Below, one piece after another: positions 17,787 through 25,782 of a DNA stretch of 64,000 nucleotides (position 1 is the first letter of the stretch; every line of letters starts with the position of its first letter). The position numbers and the translations under genes were made by a program. The notes under the pieces were generated by a model. The model did not search any database. It saw nothing but the letters and a program-made list of their open reading frames with translations, and was not told the DNA's origin. This DNA comes from Polynucleobacter sp. AP-Jannik-300A-C4 (GTDB lineage: Bacteria; Pseudomonadota; Gammaproteobacteria; Burkholderiales; Burkholderiaceae). The stretch spans positions 1,364,001 to 1,428,000 of the forward strand of contig NZ_CP061316.1 in the NCBI RefSeq assembly GCF_018688335.1. The letters run 5' to 3'.

Positions 17787-18254
17787 ATGACAGTAGAAAT
17801 TGGTAAGCCAATGCCCCAGTGTGCAATCCCAGCAACATCAGGATTGACGTTTACTCCAGACTCAGCCAAAGGCAAAAAGCTGGTTATCTACTTTTACCCA
17901 AAAGATATGACTCCTGGCTGCACAGCAGAGTCTGGTGAATTCCGGGATAACATTGACGCCTTCACTAAAGCCAATACCTTAATCGTTGGCGTATCTCGGG
18001 ATAGCATCAAATCTCACGATAACTTCCGTAGCAAACTTGGGCTGCCATTCGAGCTAGTGGCTGATACCGAAGAAACCCTCTGTCAACTCTTTGGTGTGAT
18101 GAAGTTGAAAAACATGTATGGCAAACAAGTTCGTGGTGTTGAGCGTAGCACCTTCCTTTTTGACTCTTCAGGTAAGCTTACAAAAGAGTGGCGCGGCCTT
18201 AAGGTTCCTGGACATGTGACAGAGGTATTACAAGCAGCCCAAGATACTAAATAA
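17787..18254 (+). CDS. bcp: Thioredoxin-dependent peroxiredoxin Bcp
   Basis: 155 residues of the BCP/PrxQ subfamily. The peroxidatic cysteine is C45 in PKDMTPGCTAESGEFRD. The resolving cysteine found five residues later in E. coli Bcp is absent (Gly50 here); C99 in ETLCQLF is the only other candidate. It reduces hydroperoxides. The ATG at 17787 has a GAGAGG upstream; an in-frame extension to 17721 would overlap arnD and is unlikely. Confidence 0.92.
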   Translation: MTVEIGKPMPQCAIPATSGLTFTPDSAKGKKLVIYFYPKDMTPGCTAESGEFRDNIDAFTKANTLIVGVSRDSIKSHDNFRSKLGLPFELVADTEETLCQLFGVMKLKNMYGKQVRGVERSTFLFDSSGKLTKEWRGLKVPGHVTEVLQAAQDTK

Positions 18255-18281
18255 TTTTTTAATTAATTTAATCTGGGGTAC

Positions 18282-18309
18282 TTGCAAAGCCCAAAATTTG
18301 GGGTAAAGT
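18282..18309 (+). promoter_or_regulatory. Candidate sigma-70 promoter of the phoH leader
   Basis: TTGCAA (18282-18287) and TAAAGT (18304-18309) are separated by 16 bases. A start near 18316 would give a leader of about 170 nt before phoH. Confidence 0.4.
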
Positions 18310-18315
18310 TGTTCA

Positions 18316-18478
18316 TATGCACCGTAAACGACGGGAAAGTCTAACAGTCAGTTTGACTCATCAGCCTGATTACTTCAGAACAGGCTTGGTAAGCATCCCC
18401 CGCCGTTTTTCAGATCGTTTTACACCCAGTTTCGTTATAGACCGTCAATGCAATCCGCTTGGCGGTTTTTTCTTTTAG
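18316..18478 (+). ncRNA. Candidate structured leader RNA upstream of phoH
   Basis: This gene-free stretch can fold into several helices. P1 pairs 18326-18335 with 18399-18408 (9 of 10 pairs). P2 pairs AGTCA 18346-18350 with TGACT 18354-18358. P3 pairs AGCCTG 18363-18368 with CAGGCT 18381-18386. A different pairing, 18330-18333 and 18339-18345 with 18434-18446, would exclude P1. A short terminator-like hairpin with a U-tract closes the region just before the phoH ribosome binding site. I do not recognise a known riboswitch class. It may be a phoH attenuator or a separate small RNA. Confidence 0.4.
18454..18475 (+). terminator. Terminator-like hairpin just before phoH
   Basis: CCGC-TTG-GCGG at 18455-18465, flanked by A/T pairs, is followed by TTTTTTCTTTT. 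The stem is short, so termination may be partial. It lies 13 bases before the phoH ATG and immediately before its AGGAGA ribosome binding site. Confidence 0.45.
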
Positions 18479-18488
18479 GAGAGTCTGC

Positions 18489-20165
18489 ATGCCATTGCCC
18501 CCAATCCCAACTCAAATTGCTGGCCAAGTAAAAATTAGTAGCAAAGACACTCCAAATTTAAAGAAGCGTCCTGCACCAGCAAAAACTGTTGTGATGGAAA
18601 GTCATGCTCCAGATTGGGCAACAGATGCAGAAGAGGACTTATCTGCCGCTGAAGTCGCCCTCGAGAAAATCAAAAGTGATCGCAGTCCAGTTGCGCCACG
18701 TCATGAGCGTGATGACAGGAAAATGGCAAGCGTCCCAGAAAAACCAAAGCGCATTGTTCGCACTGGTCCACCTAGCCTATTTGTTTTAGATACCAATGTA
18801 CTGATGCATGACCCGAGCTCTCTGTTCCGTTTCTCCGAACACGACCTCTTCCTTCCAATGACCACACTTGAGGAGTTGGATAACCACAAGAAAGGGATGA
18901 CTGAGGTTGCCCGTAATGCCCGTACCGTCAGCCGCTCATTAGATCAATTGGTTGCCGGCACCAGCGGTACATTAGATGAAGGTATTCCACTCAATAAATT
19001 AGGTAATCAGGACGTATCTGGTCGCCTCTTTTTCCAGACTAAGCTAACCACTGAATCATTACCTGAGGGACTACCTGAGGGTAAAGGTGACAACCTCATC
19101 CTCGCTGTTGTGAGCGAACTCCAAAAGACACGCAAAGGTCAAGAGGTAGTTTTGGTATCTAAAGATATCAATATGCGTATTAAGGCGCGTGCTCTAGGAT
19201 TGCCTGCTGAAGACTACTTCAACGATCAAGTGCTAGAGGATCGAGATTTAATGTATTCCGGTGTCATGTCTTTGCCAGCAGACTTCTGGCCCAAGCATGG
19301 CAAAGACATGGAAAGCTGGGCTGATGGCAAATCTGGCACGATGTTTTATCGCGTCACCGGCCCTTCAGTTCCAAACATGCTGGTCAATGAGTTTGTCTAT
19401 CAAGAAAATCCTGATGGCTCGACACCTTTCTATGCCCAAGTCAAAGAGATCAACGGCAAAACCGCCCTCCTTCAAACTTTGCGAGATTTTTCTCATCAAA
19501 AGAATAATGTTTGGGGCGTAACAGCACGCAACCGCGAACAAAACTTTGCCATGAATCTGCTCATGAACCCGGATGTGGATTTCATTACATTACTGGGCCA
19601 AGCGGGTACCGGAAAAACCCTGCTGGCCTTAGCTGCTGGACTGGAACAGGTCCTAGATAGTAAGCGCTATAACGAAATTATCATTACCCGCGCTACCGTT
19701 CCTGTTGGCGAAGATATTGGCTTTTTGCCAGGTACCGAAGAGGAAAAAATGCAGCCTTGGATGGGTGCTTTTGATGACAACCTTGAGGTCTTGCAACGCA
19801 ATGAAGATGGTGGTGCTGGTGAGTGGGGTCGTGCTGCTACACAAGAATTGATTCGTTCACGCATCAAAGTAAAGAGTATGAACTTCATGCGTGGCAGAAC
19901 TTTTGTGAGTAAGTTTGTGATTATTGATGAAGCGCAAAACTTAACTCCGAAGCAAATGAAGACTTTAGTGACTCGTGCCGGACCAGGAACTAAGATTGTT
20001 TGCTTGGGCAACATTGCCCAAATCGACACACCTTACCTAACTGAAGGTTCTTCAGGGTTAACTTATGTGGTTGATCGCTTCAAAGGCTGGCGTCATGGCG
20101 GGCATGTGACTCTGGCTCGTGGCGAACGTTCACGTCTTGCGGATCATGCTGCTGACGCACTCTAA
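18489..20165 (+). CDS. PhoH family protein, PIN-PhoH fusion
   Basis: 558 residues. After a variable N-terminal stretch comes a PIN nuclease domain (LFVLDTNVLMHDPSS, catalytic Asp101 and neighbours, to about residue 250). A PhoH ATPase domain follows, with Walker A GQAGTGKT (residues 370-377) and Walker B FVIIDEAQNL. PIN-PhoH (PhoH2) proteins are RNA helicase/ribonucleases in the few cases studied. The start ATG 18489 has AGGAGA 7 bases upstream; the frame is open to 18459. A strong terminator follows the stop. Confidence 0.9.
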   Translation: MPLPPIPTQIAGQVKISSKDTPNLKKRPAPAKTVVMESHAPDWATDAEEDLSAAEVALEKIKSDRSPVAPRHERDDRKMASVPEKPKRIVRTGPPSLFVLDTNVLMHDPSSLFRFSEHDLFLPMTTLEELDNHKKGMTEVARNARTVSRSLDQLVAGTSGTLDEGIPLNKLGNQDVSGRLFFQTKLTTESLPEGLPEGKGDNLILAVVSELQKTRKGQEVVLVSKDINMRIKARALGLPAEDYFNDQVLEDRDLMYSGVMSLPADFWPKHGKDMESWADGKSGTMFYRVTGPSVPNMLVNEFVYQENPDGSTPFYAQVKEINGKTALLQTLRDFSHQKNNVWGVTARNREQNFAMNLLMNPDVDFITLLGQAGTGKTLLALAAGLEQVLDSKRYNEIIITRATVPVGEDIGFLPGTEEEKMQPWMGAFDDNLEVLQRNEDGGAGEWGRAATQELIRSRIKVKSMNFMRGRTFVSKFVIIDEAQNLTPKQMKTLVTRAGPGTKIVCLGNIAQIDTPYLTEGSSGLTYVVDRFKGWRHGGHVTLARGERSRLADHAADAL

Positions 20166-20685
20166 GCAACTTCCCTCATGCCGCACTCTCATTGGGTGCG
20201 GCATTTTTATTTGCGCCCTCCTCTCATTGTCGGGGTGCAGCAGCTTTGGAGCAAAAAATAATGCTGCTAAGGTTGCGCAATTTAAGCAAGATACCAGCGT
20301 AGGCACTGAAGACATTTCGATCGCTGCAGTAGGTTTGGTGGGTGTGCCTTATCGCTATGGCGGCAATAATCCTAAGGGTGGATTTGATTGCAGTGGGCTG
20401 ATTGCTTACGTCTACCAAAAGTCAGCCAACATTAAACTGCCACGGACCATTCAAGAAATGAGCTCTAAGGGTAAAAGCGTTGAAAATCAACCGCCCGCAC
20501 CAGGGGACCTAGTCTTTTTCAACACTACTGGTGCCAAGTATTCACACGCAGGAATTTATGTTGGGCAAGGTAGATTTGTACATGCCCCAAGCGCTGGAGG
20601 AACTGTGCGCCTGGAGTACATCACTACACCCTATTGGGCAGCTAGATTTACTGAGGCCAGAAGACTAAGCTCGGCATCTCAATAG
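20146..20685 (+). CDS. NlpC/P60 family lipoprotein (cell-wall endopeptidase)
   Basis: About 179 residues. A lipoprotein signal (FICALLSLSGC) precedes an NlpC/P60 domain with the catalytic Cys in KGGFDCSGLIAYVY, His in YSHAGIYVG and third residue His in FVHAPSAGG. Such enzymes cut peptidoglycan stem peptides in the periplasm. The start is uncertain: ATG 20146 overlaps phoH by 20 bases, and ATG 20119 is also in frame. The signal-peptide codons coincide with the phoH terminator. Confidence 0.85.
   Translation: MLLTHSKQLPSCRTLIGCGIFICALLSLSGCSSFGAKNNAAKVAQFKQDTSVGTEDISIAAVGLVGVPYRYGGNNPKGGFDCSGLIAYVYQKSANIKLPRTIQEMSSKGKSVENQPPAPGDLVFFNTTGAKYSHAGIYVGQGRFVHAPSAGGTVRLEYITTPYWAARFTEARRLSSASQ
20178..20208 (+). 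terminator. Strong intrinsic terminator of phoH, inside the next coding region
   Basis: ATGCCGCAC (20178-20186) pairs perfectly with GTGCGGCAT (20196-20204) around a 9-base loop, followed by a run of five T. It begins 13 bases after the phoH stop. It lies within the signal-peptide codons of the NlpC/P60 lipoprotein, whose only in-frame starts are upstream. Confidence 0.75.
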
Positions 20686-20780
20686 TCTGTGGGGCTAATA
20701 CATAGATGGTGATTTTTCATCAATAATCCCATGAAGATACATTTTAGGATTTTGAATTTAAACAATATGGGCAAGAAATA

Positions 20781-21602
20781 ATGAAAGAAATGGATATAGA
20801 CCGTATTCAAGAAATAGTCGTAACAGCGGCAACTGATATCGGCATCAAGATCTTGACTGCTATTGCCTTTTGGGTCATTGGGCGCTGGTTGATTCGCTTT
20901 GCTATCAGTATTCTGAGTAAAGGCTTGGAGCAACAAAAATTAGACGCAACCATTCTTCGCTATATCAGATCGGTTATTTCAGTCACCCTCAATATTCTTC
21001 TAGTCATTGGTATTCTGGGCTATTTTGGCATTCAGACAACTAGCTTTGCTGCCTTGATTGCCACCGCTGGCGTTGCAATTGGCGCAGCCTGGGCAGGCCT
21101 TCTATCGAACTTTGCTGCCGGGGTGTTCATTATTGTTCTGCGCCCATTCAAGGTGGGAGACTTTATTGCCGCAGGGGGAATCACCGGTACAGTAAAGGAA
21201 ATTGGTCTATTTTCCTCAACGATTAACACGCCTGACAATATTGCCACCATGATTGGTAATAACAAAATTTTGGGCGATACCATTCAAAACTTTAGCAACA
21301 CACCCTACCGCAGAGTGGATCTTAAGTGTCAACTCTCCGGGGCTGCCGACCAAATCGCTGCGATGCAACTTTTACGAGAAAAAATTTCTGCGATCCCAAA
21401 CGTATTAAAAGACCCAGCTGTTGAAGTCAATATATTAGAGTTCAATCTCGTGGGCCCAGTACTAGCAGTGCGTCCTTATTGCAATAACAATTATTACTGG
21501 CAAGTCTATTTTGATAGTAATCGCGTCATGAGTGAGGCATTAACTTCAGCTGGATTCCCGGCACCTATTGCCTCACAAAACATGATCATGAAGCAAAACT
21601 AG
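20781..21602 (+). CDS. Small-conductance mechanosensitive channel (MscS family)
   Basis: 273 residues with the three-helix MscS core. There are hydrophobic segments at about residues 25-45, 60-80 and 85-105. The pore helix contains ALIATAGVAIGAAWAGLLSN, and the beta domain starts RPFKVGDFI. The length is that of E. coli MscS. It opens under membrane tension to release solutes during hypo-osmotic shock. It stands alone and is convergent with dnaB. Confidence 0.92.
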   Translation: MKEMDIDRIQEIVVTAATDIGIKILTAIAFWVIGRWLIRFAISILSKGLEQQKLDATILRYIRSVISVTLNILLVIGILGYFGIQTTSFAALIATAGVAIGAAWAGLLSNFAAGVFIIVLRPFKVGDFIAAGGITGTVKEIGLFSSTINTPDNIATMIGNNKILGDTIQNFSNTPYRRVDLKCQLSGAADQIAAMQLLREKISAIPNVLKDPAVEVNILEFNLVGPVLAVRPYCNNNYYWQVYFDSNRVMSEALTSAGFPAPIASQNMIMKQN

Positions 21603-21649
21603 AGAATGTTAAATCTACCGAATCTCAACCTTTGGATTGAAGTAATTTC

Positions 21650-24145
21650 TTAGAAGGGCTCGTACCCACCAGAAGAGTAGCCAACTGATCCCATCGCCAA
21701 GTTATCAAACTTGGTATAAGGGCCCTGCCAACTTAAGCGCACAGTACCAATTGGTCCATTACGCTGCTTACCAATAATGATCTCTGCCATACCTTTATCT
21801 GTCGTCGTGTCTGGGTGATAGACCTCATCACGATAGATAAACATAATTAAGTCGGCATCTTGCTCGATCGCGCCTGACTCTCGTAAGTCTGACATGATTG
21901 GACGCTTGTTCGGGCGTTGCTCAAGACCACGGTTGAGCTGTGATAAAGCAACTACTGGGCACTGTAATTCCTTGGCGAGCGACTTAAGAGAACGAGAGAT
22001 TTCTGAAATCTCTGTTGCACGGTTCTCAGATCCGGATCCACTCATCAACTGTAAGTAATCAATCACCACAAGACCAAGCGTTCCGCCAAAGTTACGAGCA
22101 ATACGACGTGCACGTGCACGCAACTCTAAGCTAGAAAGAGCGCCAGTCTCATCAATCAAAATTTGGGTATTACTTAAACGGGCAATCGCGTCGGTCACAC
22201 GTGGCCACTCATCATCCTGTAATTTACCGGTACGCATACGACCTTGATCTACGCGCCCAACTGAACCCAGCAAACGAGCCGCTAATTGCTCACCCGACAT
22301 CTCCATTGAGAACACCACAACAGGCAAGCCTTCAGCTAATGCAACGTTCTCAGCAATATTGAGCGCAAAAGCGGTGTTATGTGTCACTACGTAATCATTA
22401 GTGACATAGGTTCTATCTGGATGACTAACTGAGATACATTGCGCCTCGGACACTCTAGATGGCTCGATACTCTTAAAGGTAAGTCTGCGCCGGCGATCCC
22501 AAGTTGATCTGAGTCTTTCTTTCTTTTCAGGCAAAGTGAATGCTTGAAATCCAGGGCCAAAACTCATATTTAGCACATAAGATAGGCGCCCCCGCTTCTT
22601 CTCACCTTTATAGGTATAGCTTGTTTGCTTATGAGCGATTGAGCAAAAACCACCCAATGATCTAGCCAAGGATGCAACATCCTCTGACAATTGCTGACTA
22701 GCTGTACAAAAACGAATAGAGCCCCACTTCTCAATCCAGCCATCAGTGTCCATCAGACCTTGAAAGAGTGCGAGGCGAGAGGTCTTATTTGCCTCAAGGT
22801 AAGTAGCGGGGATATATTTATCAAAACTTCTGCAACCAAGAACACCTAAGTCTTGTAGTGCAGCACGGAAATAGTTTGTTGGCACAGATTGACGCTGGCC
22901 ATTGGCAGCAATTCTGGTTTTAGAGACTAATCTCCAGTCATATGCATTTGCATGGACTAACTCCATCTCATAACCGGCTAGTGCATTCATACGCTCAATC
23001 AACTCAGGAGATTTAGTCGAGAACATCACGCTACCGTGAGACAAAGCTAAAGTCCCATCACCGAGTAATGCACCCAAAACCCAAGGATTAATTGGCAGTG
23101 CATTTGAGTGACCAAAATCACCGGAGACAGGATCGATCCACAGACGATTCTTGTATCGCACACAAGAAAGCATTTCCATCAAACGCGCAGTATTAATGAC
23201 TTTAGGCGCATCCCAATCGCGATACATAACACGCCACAGATGCTCATCGCAGCACTCAGCTTCACGACCGTCAGAAAAAGTGACTTTGTAGATCTGTTTA
23301 ATGCCTTGAGGATAAATGCCAGTAACCATCGAATGCTGACCATCCACCGAAGCTAGGCGATCACCGAAACGCAAATCGCCCATCAACTTCCAACCCTCAA
23401 GCGTTTTTACTTTTGCATCTAGCGGCTGCGCCTTACCCATCGACGGTCTGCCAGCAACAATGACTAAGTCACCTTTTTGAAGGCCGCTGGTTTGCTTGTC
23501 TAAATCAATAAAGCCAGTTGCAATACCAGTGATGTCGCTACCGCCTTGACGGTTGTAGAGCTCATCAATACGAGCAACAACAGTTTTGAGTAATGGTTCG
23601 ATTTCGAGGTAATCAGCTTTACGACTACCCTCTTCACCAATTTGTAGAATGCGTGACTCCGCTTCATCCAAAAGCGTTCTTACTGAACGACCTTCTGGAA
23701 CAAATGCAGAGTTCACAATGTTGTCAGAAACTTCAATTAAGCGACGCAGAATACTGCGGTCACGAACAATGTCGGCATAGCCTTTAATGTTCGCTGCACT
23801 TGGAGTGCTTTGCGCTAATGAATTGAGGTAATCAATTCCGACCAAATCACCACCCTGCTCAGACTTAACAGCTTCATGAACAGTGATGACGTCAGCAGGA
23901 TGATTGTCGCCAACTAAACGCTGAATGACCTTATAGATCAGAGCATGTTCAGGACGATAGAAATCTTTATCAGTTAACACGCCACCTAGGCGATCCCAGG
24001 CTGTGTTATCGATCAGTAGACCGCCGAGCAAAGATTGCTCGGCTTCTACAGAATGCGGCGGTACTTTTAAGGCCTGCAAGGCTGCATCCCCAGAACCCAT
24101 CATGCCAGGATTGGACATCAGGGAGCGTGAGCGGGATTCAGCCAT
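21650..24145 (-). CDS. dnaB: Replicative DNA helicase DnaB, interrupted by an intein
   Basis: 831 residues. Without the 352-residue insert the protein would be 479 residues, a normal DnaB. The N-terminal domain (LKVPPHSVEAEQSLLGGLL, from residue 26) and the RecA-like motor are intact. Motor motifs include the Walker A GRPSMGK split at residues 232-238/591, Walker B LGLVVIDYLQLM, and LSQLNRGLEQRPNKRP. The intein (residues 239-590) separates Lys238 from Thr591 of the P-loop, so ATP binding requires splicing. It unwinds DNA at the replication fork. It is the distal gene of the rpsF-priB-rpsR-rplI-dnaB group, 24 bases after rplI. Confidence 0.96.
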   Translation of the reverse strand: MAESRSRSLMSNPGMMGSGDAALQALKVPPHSVEAEQSLLGGLLIDNTAWDRLGGVLTDKDFYRPEHALIYKVIQRLVGDNHPADVITVHEAVKSEQGGDLVGIDYLNSLAQSTPSAANIKGYADIVRDRSILRRLIEVSDNIVNSAFVPEGRSVRTLLDEAESRILQIGEEGSRKADYLEIEPLLKTVVARIDELYNRQGGSDITGIATGFIDLDKQTSGLQKGDLVIVAGRPSMGKAQPLDAKVKTLEGWKLMGDLRFGDRLASVDGQHSMVTGIYPQGIKQIYKVTFSDGREAECCDEHLWRVMYRDWDAPKVINTARLMEMLSCVRYKNRLWIDPVSGDFGHSNALPINPWVLGALLGDGTLALSHGSVMFSTKSPELIERMNALAGYEMELVHANAYDWRLVSKTRIAANGQRQSVPTNYFRAALQDLGVLGCRSFDKYIPATYLEANKTSRLALFQGLMDTDGWIEKWGSIRFCTASQQLSEDVASLARSLGGFCSIAHKQTSYTYKGEKKRGRLSYVLNMSFGPGFQAFTLPEKKERLRSTWDRRRRLTFKSIEPSRVSEAQCISVSHPDRTYVTNDYVVTHNTAFALNIAENVALAEGLPVVVFSMEMSGEQLAARLLGSVGRVDQGRMRTGKLQDDEWPRVTDAIARLSNTQILIDETGALSSLELRARARRIARNFGGTLGLVVIDYLQLMSGSGSENRATEISEISRSLKSLAKELQCPVVALSQLNRGLEQRPNKRPIMSDLRESGAIEQDADLIMFIYRDEVYHPDTTTDKGMAEIIIGKQRNGPIGTVRLSWQGPYTKFDNLAMGSVGYSSGGYEPF
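22376..23431 (-). mobile_element. Class 3 intein with LAGLIDADG homing endonuclease in DnaB
   Basis: Residues 239-590 of the precursor. The first residue is Ala239 rather than Cys/Ser, so class 1 splicing is excluded. The W-C-T signature of class 3 inteins is present: Trp304 in block B (CCDEHLWRV), Cys570 in block F (AQCISVSHPDRTYV) and Thr588 in block G (YVVTHN), with terminal Asn590 and Thr591 as the +1 residue. Between the splicing blocks lie two dodecapeptide motifs, WVLGALLGDGTL (Asp363) and LFQGLMDTDGWI (Asp468), of a two-motif LAGLIDADG endonuclease. The key acidic residues are intact, so homing may still be possible. Confidence 0.9.
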
Positions 24146-24169
24146 GAGGCTAACTTACAGATCTAAAAC

Positions 24170-24622
24170 TTACGCTTGCTCGCCAACTACACGGATAGTG
24201 ATGTCAGCCACTACATCGGTATGAACAGCTACCGCTACAGGGTGATCACCAACCATCTTCAACGGACCAGTAGGCATGCGTACAGAAGCTTTTTCAATTG
24301 CAAAGCCTTTGGCTTTCAATGCATCAGCGATGTCATGGTTGGTTACAGAACCAAACAAGCGACCGTCAACACCAGCTTTTTGACCGATTTCGAGAACCAA
24401 ATCTTTGAGCTTTGCGCCAACTGCTTCAGCAGCAGCCAATTTCTCGGCAGCTAATTTTTCCAACTCAGCACGACGTACTGCAAAGTCAGCAATTGCTGTT
24501 TCAGTCGCGCGACGAGCTTTGCGTTGAGGGATCAGGAAATTACGAGCGTAACCGTCTTTAACACGAACGATGTCACCGAGGTTGCCCAGGTTAATTACTT
24601 TTTCTAAAAGAATGATTTGCAT
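24170..24622 (-). CDS. rplI: 50S ribosomal protein L9
   Basis: 150 residues starting [17 protein letters not shown], the conserved L9 N-terminus, followed by [12 protein letters not shown]. The long connecting helix and the C-terminal domain ([12 protein letters not shown]) are complete. The frame stays open to 24685, but ATG 24622 is fixed by the conserved N-terminus and a GGGAGC upstream. It lies in the rpsF-priB-rpsR-rplI order usual for this group. Confidence 0.97.
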   Translation of the reverse strand: MQIILLEKVINLGNLGDIVRVKDGYARNFLIPQRKARRATETAIADFAVRRAELEKLAAEKLAAAEAVGAKLKDLVLEIGQKAGVDGRLFGSVTNHDIADALKAKGFAIEKASVRMPTGPLKMVGDHPVAVAVHTDVVADITIRVVGEQA

Positions 24623-24635
24623 TGAGGGCTCCCAA

Positions 24636-24908
24636 TTATTTCTTGTGTTGATCGGAGAATGGCAACAAAGCCAAATAACGAGCACGCTTGATAGCAGTGT
24701 CTAACTGACGCTGATATTTCGCTTTTGTGCCTGTCAAACGTGCAGGAGTGATCTTGGCGTTTTCGCCAATGAAGTCCTTCAATGTGTCTACATCTTTGTA
24801 GTCAATCTGCTCTACGCCGGCAACAGTGAAACGGCAATAACGCTTACGCTTGAACAATGGGTTCTGAGCTGGTTTCTTTTTGAAATCGGGTTTCTTTCCA
24901 AACGCCAT
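24636..24908 (-). CDS. rpsR: 30S ribosomal protein S18
   Basis: 90 residues with the S18 core [20 protein letters not shown] and [21 protein letters not shown]18 binds 16S rRNA together with S6, encoded at the start of the same operon. The N-terminal [17 protein letters not shown] extension is typical of betaproteobacteria. Confidence 0.97.
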   Translation of the reverse strand: MAFGKKPDFKKKPAQNPLFKRKRYCRFTVAGVEQIDYKDVDTLKDFIGENAKITPARLTGTKAKYQRQLDTAIKRARYLALLPFSDQHKK

Positions 24909-24921
24909 GATGATTTCCTCT

Positions 24922-25215
24922 TTAATTTTTCAATTGAATATGGGTAATGTGGAAAACAAGTCTTTGATTACGTAGAGTCTTGGGTGCTAAGAATCCCTCA
25001 AACACTGCCTCGGCTCCTAAATCCATTTGCTCTAAGCCCTTTTGTATCGGACCAATTGCGATGGCTTCAACACTCATCTGAATTTTCCTTGCATTTCCTA
25101 CCTCGCTTACTTCGCCGCTATGTTCTAGCTGGCAATGCATCACCGGTATTCCTGCTGGTGTAAATCGAATTGCGTCTTTAGATACCAAGAATGCAGTTAG
25201 GGTGAAATGATTCAA
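24922..25215 (-). CDS. priB: Primosomal replication protein N (PriB)
   Basis: A 97-residue OB-fold protein. [31 protein letters not shown] and the position between rpsF and rpsR identify PriB. It is a single-strand DNA-binding component of the PriA restart primosome. The family is poorly conserved, so genome position weighs as much as sequence. Confidence 0.88.
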   Translation of the reverse strand: MNHFTLTAFLVSKDAIRFTPAGIPVMHCQLEHSGEVSEVGNARKIQMSVEAIAIGPIQKGLEQMDLGAEAVFEGFLAPKTLRNQRLVFHITHIQLKN

Positions 25216-25274
25216 CGCCGCTCCGTCACTCTGATACGTTTTCTAGTCTGTGTATTCCTCTTCAAATTTCTAAC

Positions 25275-25649
25275 TTAAACCGCTGCTACAGGAGCGTCGG
25301 ATTGAGCTGATTTGCGCGCTTCTTCACGCTGCACTTCTTTCATCATGATGGAAGGCTCAGTTTCAGCTTTCTTAGTCTTGATGATGAGGTGACGCAAAAC
25401 AGCATCGTTAAATTTGAATGCGTGCTCGAGCTCGTCCAGAGTTTTCTGGTCGCACTCAATGTTCATACAAACGTAATGGGCTTTAGCAAGTTTGTCGATC
25501 ATGTAAGCCATCTGACGACGACCCCAATCTTCCATGCGATGAATTTTGCCGCCAGCAGCAGCTAAAGTCGCTTTGTAGCGATCGATCATCGCAGGCACTT
25601 GCTCGCTTTGGTCCGGATGGACGATAAAGACGATTTCATAATGACGCAT
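25275..25649 (-). CDS. rpsF: 30S ribosomal protein S6
   Basis: 124 residues starting [20 protein letters not shown], the S6 signature, with the [20 protein letters not shown] segment. The C-terminal ~25 residues are an acidic/Ala-rich extension. A strong GGAGTG Shine-Dalgarno precedes the ATG. It is first gene of the operon. Confidence 0.97.
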   Translation of the reverse strand: MRHYEIVFIVHPDQSEQVPAMIDRYKATLAAAGGKIHRMEDWGRRQMAYMIDKLAKAHYVCMNIECDQKTLDELEHAFKFNDAVLRHLIIKTKKAETEPSIMMKEVQREEARKSAQSDAPVAAV

Positions 25650-25678
25650 CTAACACTCCTTAAGGATAAAGTCACCTG

Positions 25679-25717
25679 GGCGTCTTGCTAACTTCCGATG
25701 GTTTTAAAGTTAGCGCC
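25679..25717 (-). promoter_or_regulatory. Hairpin in the rpsF leader, possible S6:S18 autoregulatory site
   Basis: A perfect 8-base inverted repeat (GCTAACTT 25687-25694 and AAGTTAGC 25707-25714) lies 38-65 bases before rpsF. Three further outer pairs (GGC/GCC) are separated by an asymmetric 5-base bulge. Many bacterial rpsF leaders bind the S6:S18 complex. The known motif's CCG loop is not clearly present on this strand, so this remains a candidate. Confidence 0.35.
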
Positions 25718-25782
25718 AGTGTGACAAGGTAGTAACAAATTGTAGGTAAAACTAACTACGGGTATTTACAGCTTTTTGGTCC

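Noticed and set aside
18317..18478. 53-codon frame in the phoH leader, ending next to the phoH ribosome binding site
   Set aside because: No Shine-Dalgarno, no recognisable protein features and it covers the terminator hairpin. The region is better explained as structured RNA, though a leader peptide cannot be excluded.
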